Source: Ollibium composti (GTDB lineage Bacteria; Pseudomonadota; Alphaproteobacteria; Rhizobiales; Rhizobiaceae). Taken from it: a DNA stretch of 64,000 nucleotides. The stretch is taken from positions 1 to 64,000 of the forward strand of contig NZ_SSNY01000011.1 of the NCBI RefSeq assembly GCF_004801285.1, read 5' to 3'. This document shows, piece by piece, positions 1 through 7,705 of the stretch. Position 1 is the stretch's first letter. Each line of letters starts with the position of its first letter. The notes beneath the pieces are model-generated. The model saw only the letters and a program-made list of their open reading frames with translations. It was not told the DNA's origin and did no database searches. The translations under genes were made by a program, and so were the position numbers.

Positions 1-125
1 CAGCACAGGCCGCAACGAGCAAGAAGGAGAAAGCCGCCCCTTGACCAAAACCTAAGACCCAAACCATACATGAAGGCGGGTCACTTCTCGGCGAAAATCC
101 CGGGTCAGCTCTCAGCGGAAATCAA
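1..125 (+). mobile_element. possible right end of an IS21-family insertion sequence with IstB tail
   Basis: One forward frame runs from base 3 to a TGA at 42-44 and reads AQAATSKKEKAAP, which could be the last residues of an IstB-type transposase helper. Bases 78-115 contain the partly repeated phrases GGGTCACTTCTCGGCG and GGGTCAGCTCTCAGCG, which resemble the internal terminal repeats of IS21 elements as I remember them. The element is cut by the window edge, so neither the transposase nor the other end can be seen. This is an inference from a short stretch. Confidence 0.3.
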
Positions 126-189
126 CAACTACGCCCCAGGCACGACCCGTGGTCCGGACCGTCGGCTGGCGACAGTGCAACTGCCCAAC

Positions 190-319
190 CGCAAAGCCGA
201 AGGCCACGATCCACGGTCGAGCCCGGGATGGAACGGAACTGCCCGATATTGCGGCCACGCTGCTGGACGCGGCGATCCCCGCGCCAAAGGGAATCCGCCG
301 GCTCGGGACCGCGGAATAG
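190..319 (+). pseudogene. probable C-terminal remnant of DNA polymerase IV (DinB)
   Basis: A forward frame ending in TAG at 317-319 reads ELPDIAATLLDAAI followed by PAPKGIRRLG. This looks like the little-finger end of Y-family polymerases, where LLD..(I/V)P.PKG(I/V)RLLG is typical. Only about 40 residues are readable. There is no start codon or palm domain, and the frame ends before the usual terminal residues. It lies directly after the possible IS end, which fits an insertion-truncated gene. Family assignment rests on one short motif. Confidence 0.35.
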
Positions 320-327
320 GCTGGAAG

Positions 328-1035
328 CTATTTTAGACCGAGCTTCTTCTTGAGTTCGGCGTTCTCCTGCCACAGGCGTTCCGCGAGCTGCTTCTTCAAT
401 TGCTTGTTCTCTTCCTCCAGCGCAAGGAGATCATTCAGATCGGCAGGCGCGGAGGCAGCGTCGGCTGCCTTCTTCCACTGGTAGTAGGTCTGCTCCGATA
501 TACCCGCCTGACCGGTCGCCTTCTTGACAGACACATCCGGGCCAATCGACTTCTCGATCTTGGCGAGTAGCTGGGCACGTTCCTTTTCGGAATAGGTCTT
601 GCGCTTCGCACGGGCCGGTGCGGGCGGAGCCTCCGCCACCTTCGGTGCTGGCTTTGCAGTTTCCTTTGCGATCCGCGGCTTTGGCGCCGCCTTCGCCTTT
701 CTCGGTCTCGGAGCTTTTTTCTTCGGCGTCGTCTCAGGCGCCTGTGCTGCCGCAGGGGCTTCGGCTGGGGTCTCGACGGTTTCAGCTTCCTGCGGATCGG
801 GCATCTGTTGCTCCACTTTTGGTTGGTTGGGGACGTCAACATCTGTGGAGAGCGCACCGGAGTCAACGGGCAGCCCATTCGAGGCTTCCCCCATCTCAGC
901 GTCAACCTTCGCAGCGACCGCGGTCAAATCGATCCCGCTCCAGATCGAGCGACTTCGATCGTGGATTCCGCGCTTGCGTTTGACTTCAACAATCACTGGA
1001 CGCGTCTGTGGCTTCACAATCTCTACCTCGACCAA
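328..1035 (-). CDS. SyrB-like regulator with C-terminal transposase-type helix-turn-helix
   Basis: The 235-residue product has a low-complexity middle (about 75-140) rich in Ala, Pro and Lys with AT-hook-like runs such as KKKAPRPRKAKA. The C-terminal part (about 142-235) reads KRKTYSEKERAQLLAKIEKS and then QAGISEQTYYQWKK, the helix-turn-helix seen in SyrB of Sinorhizobium and in IS3 OrfA proteins. A short coiled coil (LALEEENKQLKKQL) ends it. The first possible start is TTG; an internal ATG at residue 48 (MGEASNG) is an alternative. SyrB-like proteins are regulators or domesticated transposase parts, so DNA binding is likely and the target is unknown. The gene sits among mobile-element debris. 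Confidence 0.6.
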   Translation of the reverse strand: MVEVEIVKPQTRPVIVEVKRKRGIHDRSRSIWSGIDLTAVAAKVDAEMGEASNGLPVDSGALSTDVDVPNQPKVEQQMPDPQEAETVETPAEAPAAAQAPETTPKKKAPRPRKAKAAPKPRIAKETAKPAPKVAEAPPAPARAKRKTYSEKERAQLLAKIEKSIGPDVSVKKATGQAGISEQTYYQWKKAADAASAPADLNDLLALEEENKQLKKQLAERLWQENAELKKKLGLK

Positions 1036-1191
1036 AACGACTTGCGACGAGTTGTTGGCATAGCGCGATCAATCCCCATAATCACAGGATCCAAAAGTCG
1101 ACCAAACGAAAGGAACGCTTTCCGCTCGAATAGTGCCCCGCAACTACCGTTCGCGCTCGCCCACCCCGCCTTCCTGCTATCCGGATCAGGC

Positions 1192-1773
1192 TCAGGGAGC
1201 AACGGTGACGTGGAGAGATTCCAGAATTCCGGGCAGGTCAGCGAGGCGTGGCAGATCGAGAGCGGGACTGTCGGCCTCCAGCTTCGGCGCTACCGCCCGG
1301 TCGTAGACAGCAACGCATTGCCTGTTGGTGATGCGCGACATGTAGACGATCCCGTCGAAGGTGGTGTGGTCATACAGGGACTGGCTCAGTCTCCTGCCGG
1401 CGGCCTGCGCCTTGGCGCGGACGGCATCGGTCGACACGCCGAGCAGGCTCGCTCCCTCGTTTCGCAGATCGAGGAGGAACAGCGGCAGCGGGTTTCGCAC
1501 CGCAGTGATCGAGTATCGGGCGAATTCCTCTCGGAGAAGCAAGCGCTCGTCGGCCTTTTCGAAGCGATCCCGGACGATCGTCTCGGCAAAGGCCGTCATC
1601 GGATCTTGCGCCAGATACAACAGCTGAAATCTATTCCTCGGGCTGGAAAAGCGCGAGCGGCCGTAGCCCATGCCCAAGGGCGTCGCTGCATGAGCGCGCG
1701 CGATGATCCTCACATAGTCGGTGACGTCGACCCTGACCGCGAGCCGTTGCAGAATGGCAGGGTCGAGCGTCAT
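1192..1773 (-). CDS. RES-domain toxin of a type II toxin-antitoxin pair
   Basis: The 193-residue protein has the RES-domain layout: an early Arg-rich stretch (IIARAHAATPLGMGYGRSRF, about 24-43), a central conserved Glu in AFAETIVRDRF (about 61-71), and a later Ser in YMSRITNRQCVAVYDR (about 148-163). RES toxins degrade or phosphorolyse NAD+ and stop growth unless held by a ParS/MbcA-type antitoxin. It overlaps the upstream antitoxin gene by four bases (1770-1773), which implies co-translation from one mRNA. Length is somewhat long but within the family range. Function is inferred from domain and context. Confidence 0.8.
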   Translation of the reverse strand: MTLDPAILQRLAVRVDVTDYVRIIARAHAATPLGMGYGRSRFSSPRNRFQLLYLAQDPMTAFAETIVRDRFEKADERLLLREEFARYSITAVRNPLPLFLLDLRNEGASLLGVSTDAVRAKAQAAGRRLSQSLYDHTTFDGIVYMSRITNRQCVAVYDRAVAPKLEADSPALDLPRLADLPGILESLHVTVAP

Positions 1774-2492
1774 TGCGGATCGAAATAGGCCTGGGCGGTT
1801 TCAATGACCTCTTCAATCCGGTCCTGCTTCAGAAGATCGATCGGCCTGCGGCCGCCCAGTACAGGATTGGCTTGGCGCAACCAGAGCCAGGCCGTGCGAT
1901 GGCTGCCGGCAAGACCAATGACAGCGGAGATTCCGAGAGCCGGCCGCCCGTCGATGAACTGCTCGACGGGGAACACATGCTTCTTCGTCCCCTTCAGCAA
2001 TCCTATGACTTCGTTCGCATGTTGCCATCGGTGAAGGGTCGATCGCGGGATGCCATAGTCTCGGTTAAGCTCGCTGGCGCCGGCGACCGTGCCAGCCCAG
2101 TCCTCGATCTTGCGGGCGACGGCGAGTTCATTGAGGAGGTGCTTTCCCTCCTCTTCGGGGACGATCGGCCCGAGCCCCTCGCCTACCGATCGCTCGACCG
2201 TTTCGGGCACGATAAGCTCGATCTTGCGGCGGCCGCGCTCGTCGCCAAAGGTTTCGACCAGTCGCCGGACGCCACGCACCAGTTCGGCCTGCCGTCGTGT
2301 CAGGGTTCGGCGGGCTTCCGCGGGAAGCTCCAGGACCGCTTCCGCAGCAGCGCCGGCGATGCGGGCCGACAGCGCCAGCGAACCGGATTCGAATGCCGTG
2401 TCGCTTTTCAGTGCGTCGGTGACCTTGCTGGTAACGCGGTCCGCGACGCGGGTTCGGGCGTTTCGGGCGATCTGCATGTTCGGACTGGCCAT
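1770..2492 (-). CDS. Xre/MbcA/ParS-type antitoxin
   Basis: The C-terminal 55 residues (ALGISAVIGLAGSHRTAWLW through the DLLKQDRIEEVIETAQAYF segment) match the toxin-binding domain of antitoxins paired with RES toxins, including the usual N-P-x-LGGRRPIDLL signature. The preceding region includes a helix-turn-helix (RDYGIPRSTLHRWQH). The ATG at 2492 is chosen over an upstream TTG at 2522 because GGAG lies eight bases before it, while the TTG falls inside the promoter. At 240 residues it is longer than the usual 120-160; the extra N-terminal half is Arg/Glu rich and unassigned. It is first in the operon with the RES gene. Confidence 0.75.
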   Translation of the reverse strand: MASPNMQIARNARTRVADRVTSKVTDALKSDTAFESGSLALSARIAGAAAEAVLELPAEARRTLTRRQAELVRGVRRLVETFGDERGRRKIELIVPETVERSVGEGLGPIVPEEEGKHLLNELAVARKIEDWAGTVAGASELNRDYGIPRSTLHRWQHANEVIGLLKGTKKHVFPVEQFIDGRPALGISAVIGLAGSHRTAWLWLRQANPVLGGRRPIDLLKQDRIEEVIETAQAYFDPQ

Positions 2493-2520
2493 CGGGCAAA
2501 CTCCATTCCTCTGAAAGGAC

Positions 2521-2549
2521 AATATAAGAATGGAATTGACATTTGTCCA
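2521..2549 (-). promoter_or_regulatory. sigma-70-type promoter of the toxin-antitoxin operon
   Basis: Read on the minus strand there is a -35 TGGACA (2544-2549), a 17-base spacer and a -10 TATATT (2521-2526), each one base from consensus. Transcription would start near 2514, about 20 bases before the antitoxin ATG, leaving room for its GGAG ribosome site. The region is clearly richer in A+T than its surroundings. Confidence 0.65.
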
Positions 2550-2768
2550 GTTTGTGCCATTTGCTCCGAATGCACCACCTGTGACGAACGGATCGATAAG
2601 ACAATGCTGCGTTCACAACGTGCAAGGCTGCTATGCGAAATCAACGCTGGAGCGGGTGCCTGGATGATGTAACCTGAAACCGCTGAATTTCGTCAGGATC
2701 TACCTCCTCCCAGAGACTGACGGATACGGTCGACCTTCACCTCCTCCCGATCGTCGACCATCTATATG

Positions 2769-2800
2769 ACGCCCGCCGCCCCTCCTCCCGCGGCGGGCGT
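2769..2800. terminator. strong hairpin downstream of the nuclease pseudogene
   Basis: ACGCCCGCCGC (2769-2779) and GCGGCGGGCGT (2790-2800) form a perfect 11-bp stem around a 10-base C-rich loop. It lies 40 bases past the 3' end of the minus-strand pseudogene. No clear T tract follows on either strand, so intrinsic termination is plausible but not certain. Confidence 0.5.
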
Positions 2801-2839
2801 TGTGCTTTCTGGCTCTGCACTTTGCGGGCAGCTACGCAG

Positions 2840-3655
2840 TCACTGCTGCGACCGGCGCCAACCCGCTGCCCGGGCTTCCTGTTCGGAACAGAACCATCGC
2901 TCGCCCTTGCCGGTCGAGACCCGCGTCTGCGCGTAGTATTTCTGACTGGGCACGTGGTAGATGCGCTCGCCCTTCCGGGAAATGTTACCCTTAATGTCGC
3001 AAGCACCCGACGGTCTGGATGCCGCGGCAGGCGAAGCGACCGACGGCGCCAGGGACACGATCGGCGAACTGTCGGTCTGTTCACGCTGGGCCGCCCGCCA
3101 CTCCCACGGCAGTTCGAACTGACCTTGCCAGATGCCGATCTTTTCCGCCTGGGCGGCAGACTGCTCCCCGAAAAAACGCACCGTTCGAATAGCGCGGCCA
3201 GTCCATAGCGTGCCCGCTTCGGACCAGCCATCTCTGGACATTGGCGCCATCGGCGCGAGTGCAGTTGCCCACGAAACGGCCGTACAGGTCGCGCTCGACG
3301 AATTTGCAGGTCGTTGGCGACGCCGCCGCCAGCCATCCGGCCAGAGCCTCCGCCGCTCTCGCTCCACACCGATACATCCGGCCAGCGGCATCTGCGCAAA
3401 ACTGCGCCGATTCGGGCGCGTCGATGCCGTCGAATCGGATCCGTTCGCCGTGCCGTCGATGACCGACGCGCGGCCGGCGATCGTTTCCGCGCCGCCCGTG
3501 GCCACAAGCTGCGCAGCATTCGGCAGCGGCAGTTTGTCCAGGAAACCCGGACCGAAATACCCGGCTGCTCCGGCGACACCCATGGCGGCAAGGATCGTGG
3601 TGATACCCCCTGCCCTGCCGGACTTCCGCCGTTGGAAACTGACGACCTTGCCCAT
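2840..3655 (-). pseudogene. staphylococcal-nuclease-like (ExoI-type) gene broken by two frameshifts
   Basis: The first frame opens with MGKVVSFQRRKSGRAGG and a membrane anchor, then reaches GRASVIDG near 3452. From there the nuclease sequence continues one frame over as HGERIRFDGIDAPESAQFC and onward to DWPRYSNGAFF near 3175. It then returns to the first frame at EQSAAQAEKIGIWQGQFE and ends with the ExoI-type tail containing CDIKGNISRKGERIYHVP. The first break lies exactly where the family normally has DGDTI plus a few residues, so about 16 bases seem deleted, removing the metal-binding Asp. The second break is in a T6CG4 run. Two breaks and loss of a catalytic residue indicate a dead gene; sequencing error could explain the second break only. 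Confidence 0.75.
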
Positions 3656-4010
3656 CGGTCGATCGATACCCCTGATTGTCGGGTGCGTAACCTGGCAGAG
3701 CTAACTGAACATGCCCTTTCGGGACCCGTTCAAATGGCGACCAATTCAAGGGTGGGCAATGTGAAAATAAACGCAGGCGAGGACGCGCTTGATGCTCTCG
3801 AAGGACTCGTCTGCTTGTTCACAAGCCGGTGACGCGACAACGCTCCGTACGGCGATCTTACGGATACCGCCCCGTTCACGCAACCCAATCGCGCGCGACG
3901 GATTCCGAGTCACAACGGCATTGACGCATTGTGTCGTTCCACACCTGACGCAACATGCCGAAATCTCCTCCCATTCCGGGCTCACCGGACCCTGCGCCCC
4001 CGCGGGCACC

Positions 4011-4032
4011 GCATATCTGTATACAGATATGC
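4011..4032. repeat. perfect 22-bp palindrome, operator-like
   Basis: The sequence is a perfect inverted repeat centred on GTATAC, with core ATCTGTATACAGAT. Its size and centre resemble operators of GntR/FCD or TetR-type repressors. It is located 65 bases before the ATG of the short forward frame at 4097 and lies in an A+T-rich island. No candidate repressor gene is adjacent. Confidence 0.6.
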
Positions 4033-4037
4033 TATCC

Positions 4038-4061
4038 TGCCTAATCTTCTGCCTAATCTTC
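4038..4061. repeat. 12-base tandem direct repeat
   Basis: TGCCTAATCTTC occurs twice head to tail (4038-4049 and 4050-4061), followed by a third partial copy starting TGC. It follows the palindrome by five bases. It could be a slippage product or a second regulator site. Confidence 0.6.
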
Positions 4062-4220
4062 TGCGGGCTTAAACGGTTGTCGCGAAGATCAGAATATGAA
4101 GAAGCTGCTTCGCTGGATCGCGATGACCGCCAACGTGCTTCCAACGGCTAGGGACGCTCGTTTGGGTCTCGCGCCATGCGGTATGGGTGACGCGCGCCGC
4201 TCTGCTCGAATAGAAGATCG

Positions 4221-4667
4221 TCAGCGGTATCCGACGCACATCACGTAATCCCGGAGCAGTTGCTCCTCGTATTCTACGTCATCGAGCAGCGATTGGAGCA
4301 CGTCTCTGGCATTGAGCACGCCGATGGGTTTCGAGACTTGATCCACGACCGGGACGTTCTTCAGGTTCCGCTGCTTGATGGTTGACCATACATCGTTCAG
4401 CCAATCTTCGGGACGGCAGAAGGCCACCTTTGTGGTCATCACATTCGATGCCGCCATCGTGCAGCTACAACCCGTGCACTGGCTGATATGCCCGACCACA
4501 TCGGTTTTTGTGATAATCCCGATCATTCTCCCACCGTCGTCGCAGACGATGACGAGATTGAATTTCGGTCCGTTCAGCAGCCGGGCCGCATCGATCAACA
4601 GGGCGTTGGAATTGATCACGGCGAGGCGCCCTTGTGCCGTCGTCAGAAGCCTTTCAACCTTCGTCAT
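4221..4667 (-). CDS. CBS-pair protein with a Cys-rich linker
   Basis: This 148-residue protein is two CBS motifs with nothing else. CBS1 spans about 10-62 (LLNGPKFNLVIVCDDGGRMI, then GIITKTDVV) and CBS2 about 73-135 (NLKNVPVVDQVSKPIGVLNA). CBS pairs bind adenine nucleotides and report energy state. Between them lies QCTGCSCTM, a CxxCxC cluster at about 64-69 not usual in the family, which could bind metal or sense redox. It is last in a minus-strand series after sdhB-sdhC-sdhD, 60 bases from sdhD. Stand-alone CBS pairs are typical hypoxia-response proteins (for example Rv2626c of Mycobacterium tuberculosis). The role of the linker is inference. Confidence 0.8.
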   Translation of the reverse strand: MTKVERLLTTAQGRLAVINSNALLIDAARLLNGPKFNLVIVCDDGGRMIGIITKTDVVGHISQCTGCSCTMAASNVMTTKVAFCRPEDWLNDVWSTIKQRNLKNVPVVDQVSKPIGVLNARDVLQSLLDDVEYEEQLLRDYVMCVGYR

Positions 4668-4727
4668 TTCTACTCCTTGCGAATTTTTCGATCGCGCTTC
4701 GCCTGTCGCGCTCGCCCAGATAGATGC

Positions 4728-5114
4728 CTACGCCCCTAGGGCGATCCGTAGCGCCGCGATGATCCCGACAGCGGCAAGGGCGAAACACGCGAAACGCATC
4801 ACGATCAGCGCCCAGATCTTGGCAACGGAGTGGACATAATCCTCGATCACCACCTGCAGTCCCAAGGCTGCATGCCAGAAAAGCGTGACCAGTAGGAGGA
4901 CCATCAGTGCAGTGTTTATCGGCTCGCGGAGCCAGCGGCGAAATGTGTCGTAGTCACTGCCGCTATGGGCGATGAGCGAAGCTGCGAACCATATTGCCGG
5001 CAGCACCAGCGCGGCGGCCGTTATCCGCTCGGTCCACCAGTGTCCGAAGCCCGACTTTGCGGAGCCAAGACCGACGGCGCGGCCGAGCGGAGTTTGAATG
5101 CGAAATCGCCTCAT
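4728..5114 (-). CDS. sdhD: succinate dehydrogenase membrane anchor SdhD
   Basis: The 128-residue product has three hydrophobic segments (about 32-52, 70-90 and 100-125) and the conserved region FWHAALGLQVVIEDYVH, whose His and following Asp-Tyr pair contribute to heme b and quinone binding in SdhD. Its ATG at 5114 shares one base with the sdhC stop (TGATG), so translation is coupled. Together with SdhC it would anchor an SdhB-containing complex in the inner membrane and pass electrons to quinone. No sdhA lies nearby. Confidence 0.85.
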   Translation of the reverse strand: MRRFRIQTPLGRAVGLGSAKSGFGHWWTERITAAALVLPAIWFAASLIAHSGSDYDTFRRWLREPINTALMVLLLVTLFWHAALGLQVVIEDYVHSVAKIWALIVMRFACFALAAVGIIAALRIALGA

Positions 5115-5521
5115 CAGCTGTGCCCCGCGATCAACAGGTTGAGGAGCCAGGAAATCACCGTCAGCGCGGCGCTTAGAAGGACCACGGCCCAACCGGAGGC
5201 ATATATCTGCTTCAACTCGAATGCTCGCACACTGTCCCAAACCAAGTGACGGATCCCTCCGCAAAGGTGGAGGAAAAAGGCGAACGTGGCGATCAGGAAC
5301 AGAATCTGGCCGGGCCACGATCCGATGATGGTCTGAAGCTGGGAATACGCGGCTGGGCCGCTGGCCGCCGCTGCCAACCAGATCACCAGGACAACCGCGA
5401 AAACGCTCAGGGCGACACCCGTAATCCGGTTGGCGATGGAGAGCACGGAGGTGAGCTGTGGCCGATAAATCTGAATGTTCGGCGAGAGCGGCCTTGCCCG
5501 CTTGGTCGTCATGCGTTCCAT
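5114..5521 (-). CDS. sdhC: succinate dehydrogenase cytochrome b556 subunit SdhC
   Basis: The 135-residue protein begins with the family motif RPLSPNIQIYRPQLTSVLSI (residues 10-29) and has three transmembrane helices. The third-helix region holds FFLHLCGGIRHLVWDS, with the heme-ligand His. The start may be the ATG at 5521 or the one three codons later. It begins ten bases after the sdhB stop, so sdhB, sdhC and sdhD form one minus-strand operon. The order B-C-D without A is not the usual C-D-A-B arrangement. Confidence 0.9.
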   Translation of the reverse strand: MERMTTKRARPLSPNIQIYRPQLTSVLSIANRITGVALSVFAVVLVIWLAAAASGPAAYSQLQTIIGSWPGQILFLIATFAFFLHLCGGIRHLVWDSVRAFELKQIYASGWAVVLLSAALTVISWLLNLLIAGHS

Positions 5522-5531
5522 AGCTCGCGCC

Positions 5532-6389
5532 CTAGCTTTGCCGATCGACGATCATCTTCTTGATCTGCGCGATCGCTTTACCCGGATTAAGGCCTTTCGG
5601 GCAGGTTCGGGTGCAGTTGAGGATGGTGTGGCATCGGTAAAGCCGAAACGGGTCTTCCAAAAGATCGAGCCGTTCGCCCGCAGCTTCGTCGCGGCTGTCG
5701 GTCAGCCAGCGCCATGCCTGCAAAAGTGCGGCGGGACCGAGGAACCTGTCTCCGTTCCACCAGTGGCTCGGACAGCCTGACGTGCAGCAGAAGCAGAGAA
5801 TACATTCGTAATAACCGTCGAGCTTCGCGCGATCTTCCGGCGCCTGCAATCGTTCCCGGTCGGGCGCAGGCGTCGTGGCCTGGAGCCAGGGTTCAATCAT
5901 CTCGTACTGCGCCAGAACATGGGTAAGGTCGGGAACGAGGTCCTTGATGATGCGCATGTTCGCCAGCGGGTAGATTTGCGCAGGCGTGCCGGTTTCCTCG
6001 ATATAGCGTGTGCAGGCCAGCCAGTTCGCACCGTCGATGTTCATTGCGCAGGAGCCGCAGATACCCTCACGGCAGGAGCGACGAAAAGTCAGGGTCGGGT
6101 CGACGTTGTTCTTGATCCAGATCAGGGCATCCAGAACCATCGGTCCACAGGCGTCAAGATCGACCTCGAACGTGTCGAGCCGCGGATTATCGTCGCCATC
6201 CGGATCGTAGCGATAGATCTCGAATGCCTTTGTGCGCACTGCGCCCGCCGGCGCCGCCCATGTTCGTCCACGCTCGATCCGCGAACCCGGCGTTACGCCG
6301 AAATTTCGCGGCACAGGAAACCGCTTGAGGAGAGGATGTTTCGGAACCTGGTCGGAAGAGCGGACGATGAACGCATCAGTTCTAGGCAT
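5532..6389 (-). CDS. sdhB: succinate dehydrogenase/fumarate reductase iron-sulfur subunit SdhB
   Basis: All three cluster motifs are intact: CREGICGSC plus a later Cys in NWLAC for [2Fe-2S] (about 105-125), [12 protein letters not shown] for the [4Fe-4S] cluster (about 196-207), and [17 protein letters not shown] for the remaining ligands (about 252-268). The protein is 285 residues, about 25 longer than most alphaproteobacterial SdhB because of an N-terminal extension. The ATG at 6389 is chosen because GGTGG precedes it; a GTG at 6398 is possible. Either start overlaps the cupin gene. Without SdhA it must use a flavoprotein encoded elsewhere. Confidence 0.9.
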   Translation of the reverse strand: MPRTDAFIVRSSDQVPKHPLLKRFPVPRNFGVTPGSRIERGRTWAAPAGAVRTKAFEIYRYDPDGDDNPRLDTFEVDLDACGPMVLDALIWIKNNVDPTLTFRRSCREGICGSCAMNIDGANWLACTRYIEETGTPAQIYPLANMRIIKDLVPDLTHVLAQYEMIEPWLQATTPAPDRERLQAPEDRAKLDGYYECILCFCCTSGCPSHWWNGDRFLGPAALLQAWRWLTDSRDEAAGERLDLLEDPFRLYRCHTILNCTRTCPKGLNPGKAIAQIKKMIVDRQS

Positions 6390-6909
6390 CGTTGCCACCA
6401 GATTTTATTTTCTCGCCGGCGCCGCGCGAAGAGATCTTGATACCAGTCGATGGATTACTGACCGAAACTGGATCGCTGGCCGGGAATGTTTCCAACAGTC
6501 CCTCATCAAGCAGAGAATCCGGAGTTTCTGCTGCTGGATCGTCGGCCGTCATATCCTTGTCGCGATTACGCCGACCAGTTTGGGTGGGAAAAAGAATCGT
6601 GAGCAGCAGCGCACTATCCTCGATGCCTTTCACCGAATGCGGCTCACCGCTATCGAGGTACAACCATTGACCGGCCAGGAGCTCGACTGAAGTGGCCGGA
6701 AGTCCGAGTAATGCCCGCCCCTCCAGACAATGTAACGTAATAGGACCATCGACACGGTGGGTCTTGATATTCGCTCCAGCGCGGACGACGAGGCGGACGG
6801 CCTCGAACGCATCAGATTTAACGATTGCGGTTGTCCGAGCATGCTTCAGAGCAGGCCCCAGCGGACTTAGGTCGATGGTTTCTCCCGGATTGGCATGGCG
6901 GATTGCCAT
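6382..6909 (-). CDS. cupin-domain protein with [13 protein letters not shown] tail
   Basis: Residues 30-105 form a small cupin barrel, with [20 protein letters not shown] and the second-motif [20 protein letters not shown]. Cupins of this kind often bind a metal and act as sensors or small oxygenases. After residue 125 the protein carries [19 protein letters not shown], a short motif common in otherwise unrelated rhizobial stress proteins. The gene overlaps sdhB by eight bases and is probably the first gene of the sdhB-sdhC-sdhD-CBS unit. The substrate is unknown. Confidence 0.7.
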   Translation of the reverse strand: MAIRHANPGETIDLSPLGPALKHARTTAIVKSDAFEAVRLVVRAGANIKTHRVDGPITLHCLEGRALLGLPATSVELLAGQWLYLDSGEPHSVKGIEDSALLLTILFPTQTGRRNRDKDMTADDPAAETPDSLLDEGLLETFPASDPVSVSNPSTGIKISSRGAGEKIKSGGNDA

Positions 6910-6977
6910 TTGAAGCTATCTCCTTGGCAAGACCTTACTTTGGGGCGTGAGCGGTGCGCCAGTAAAAGATTTGAGCG

Positions 6978-7418
6978 CTAGGCACTTTCTCTGGCTTCGC
7001 GCCCCGACACCTCTTCGATTATGACACGATAGAACACGTGGTCGCTGTGGTAGGATAGCGGCTGCGCGACAGGCTTCAAGGCGCCCGGTTCCCACCAATC
7101 GGTATGACGACTGAGCAGTGACCATGCATGGTCTCGGTCGTCTTGACGGGGCAACTCCTCATAGAGCCCGTCTACGATCACGCTTTTCCACTCGCGCCCG
7201 GGGCCGTGTTCCTCGGCGACGACCGAAACGTGAGGATTCGCGCGCATCCATTGAATCTTCTTTCCCGGCATCGAGAACGCGTAGAGATGATGGTCGGCAT
7301 AGGTGAAATAGATTGGAACGACATAAGGACGCCCCTCGCTGACGCAGGCCAATCGCCCCATCCGCCCGGCGCTCAACAACTTCGTACATTCAAGCGTACT
7401 GAGCGAACGGACGTGCAT
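6978..7418 (-). CDS. PPOX-type split-barrel FMN-binding protein (copy 1)
   Basis: The 146-residue protein has the split-barrel signature of pyridoxamine-phosphate-oxidase-related flavoproteins: LSTLECTKLLSAGRMGRLAC at the N-terminus, YVVPIYFTYADHHLYAFSMP in the first half, and a conserved WWEPGALKP near residue 110. Such proteins bind FMN, F420 or heme and have redox or detoxification roles. A close paralogue lies at 47474-47920 in this window. No FixK box was found upstream. It is followed by the cupin-sdh genes after 68 bases. Confidence 0.8.
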   Translation of the reverse strand: MHVRSLSTLECTKLLSAGRMGRLACVSEGRPYVVPIYFTYADHHLYAFSMPGKKIQWMRANPHVSVVAEEHGPGREWKSVIVDGLYEELPRQDDRDHAWSLLSRHTDWWEPGALKPVAQPLSYHSDHVFYRVIIEEVSGREARESA

Positions 7419-7705
7419 CGATTTCTCCTCGTGTTTCTCAAGTCGTTTTCATAGTACTCCGAGTTTGTCATTTAAGGATGCGGCAAGATGGGTGGCGATG
7501 GCCACCATCGCTATCTGGTATCCCCCTGCTCTGCGAGTGCATTCTCCAGACGGCGTTCGCAGACAAGCAAGGCTTGCCCATGCCCAGACTCGGAGCAGAG
7601 CGGATCAGCGGAACAGAATCTCCATCCAACTTGGTCCGACTGGCATCAACCTCGCGATGAAATTAGAGCAATGATAAGCAATACTGTGCATTCGGAGAAA
7701 CGACG

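Larger units (their letters stand above)
3656..4220. other. 565-base intergenic stretch without a convincing gene
   Basis: No frame on either strand shows a recognisable protein. A 50-codon forward frame from 4097 to 4249 begins MKKLLRWIAMTANV, which looks like the start of a membrane protein, but it runs into the 3' end of the CBS gene and loses hydrophobicity after 18 residues. It may be the stump of a truncated gene. The stretch also holds a 22-bp palindrome and a tandem repeat, listed separately. Confidence 0.5.

Noticed and set aside
3746..4144. 132-residue minus-strand frame
   Set aside because: No family pattern, no ribosome site, and it runs through the palindrome and tandem repeat.
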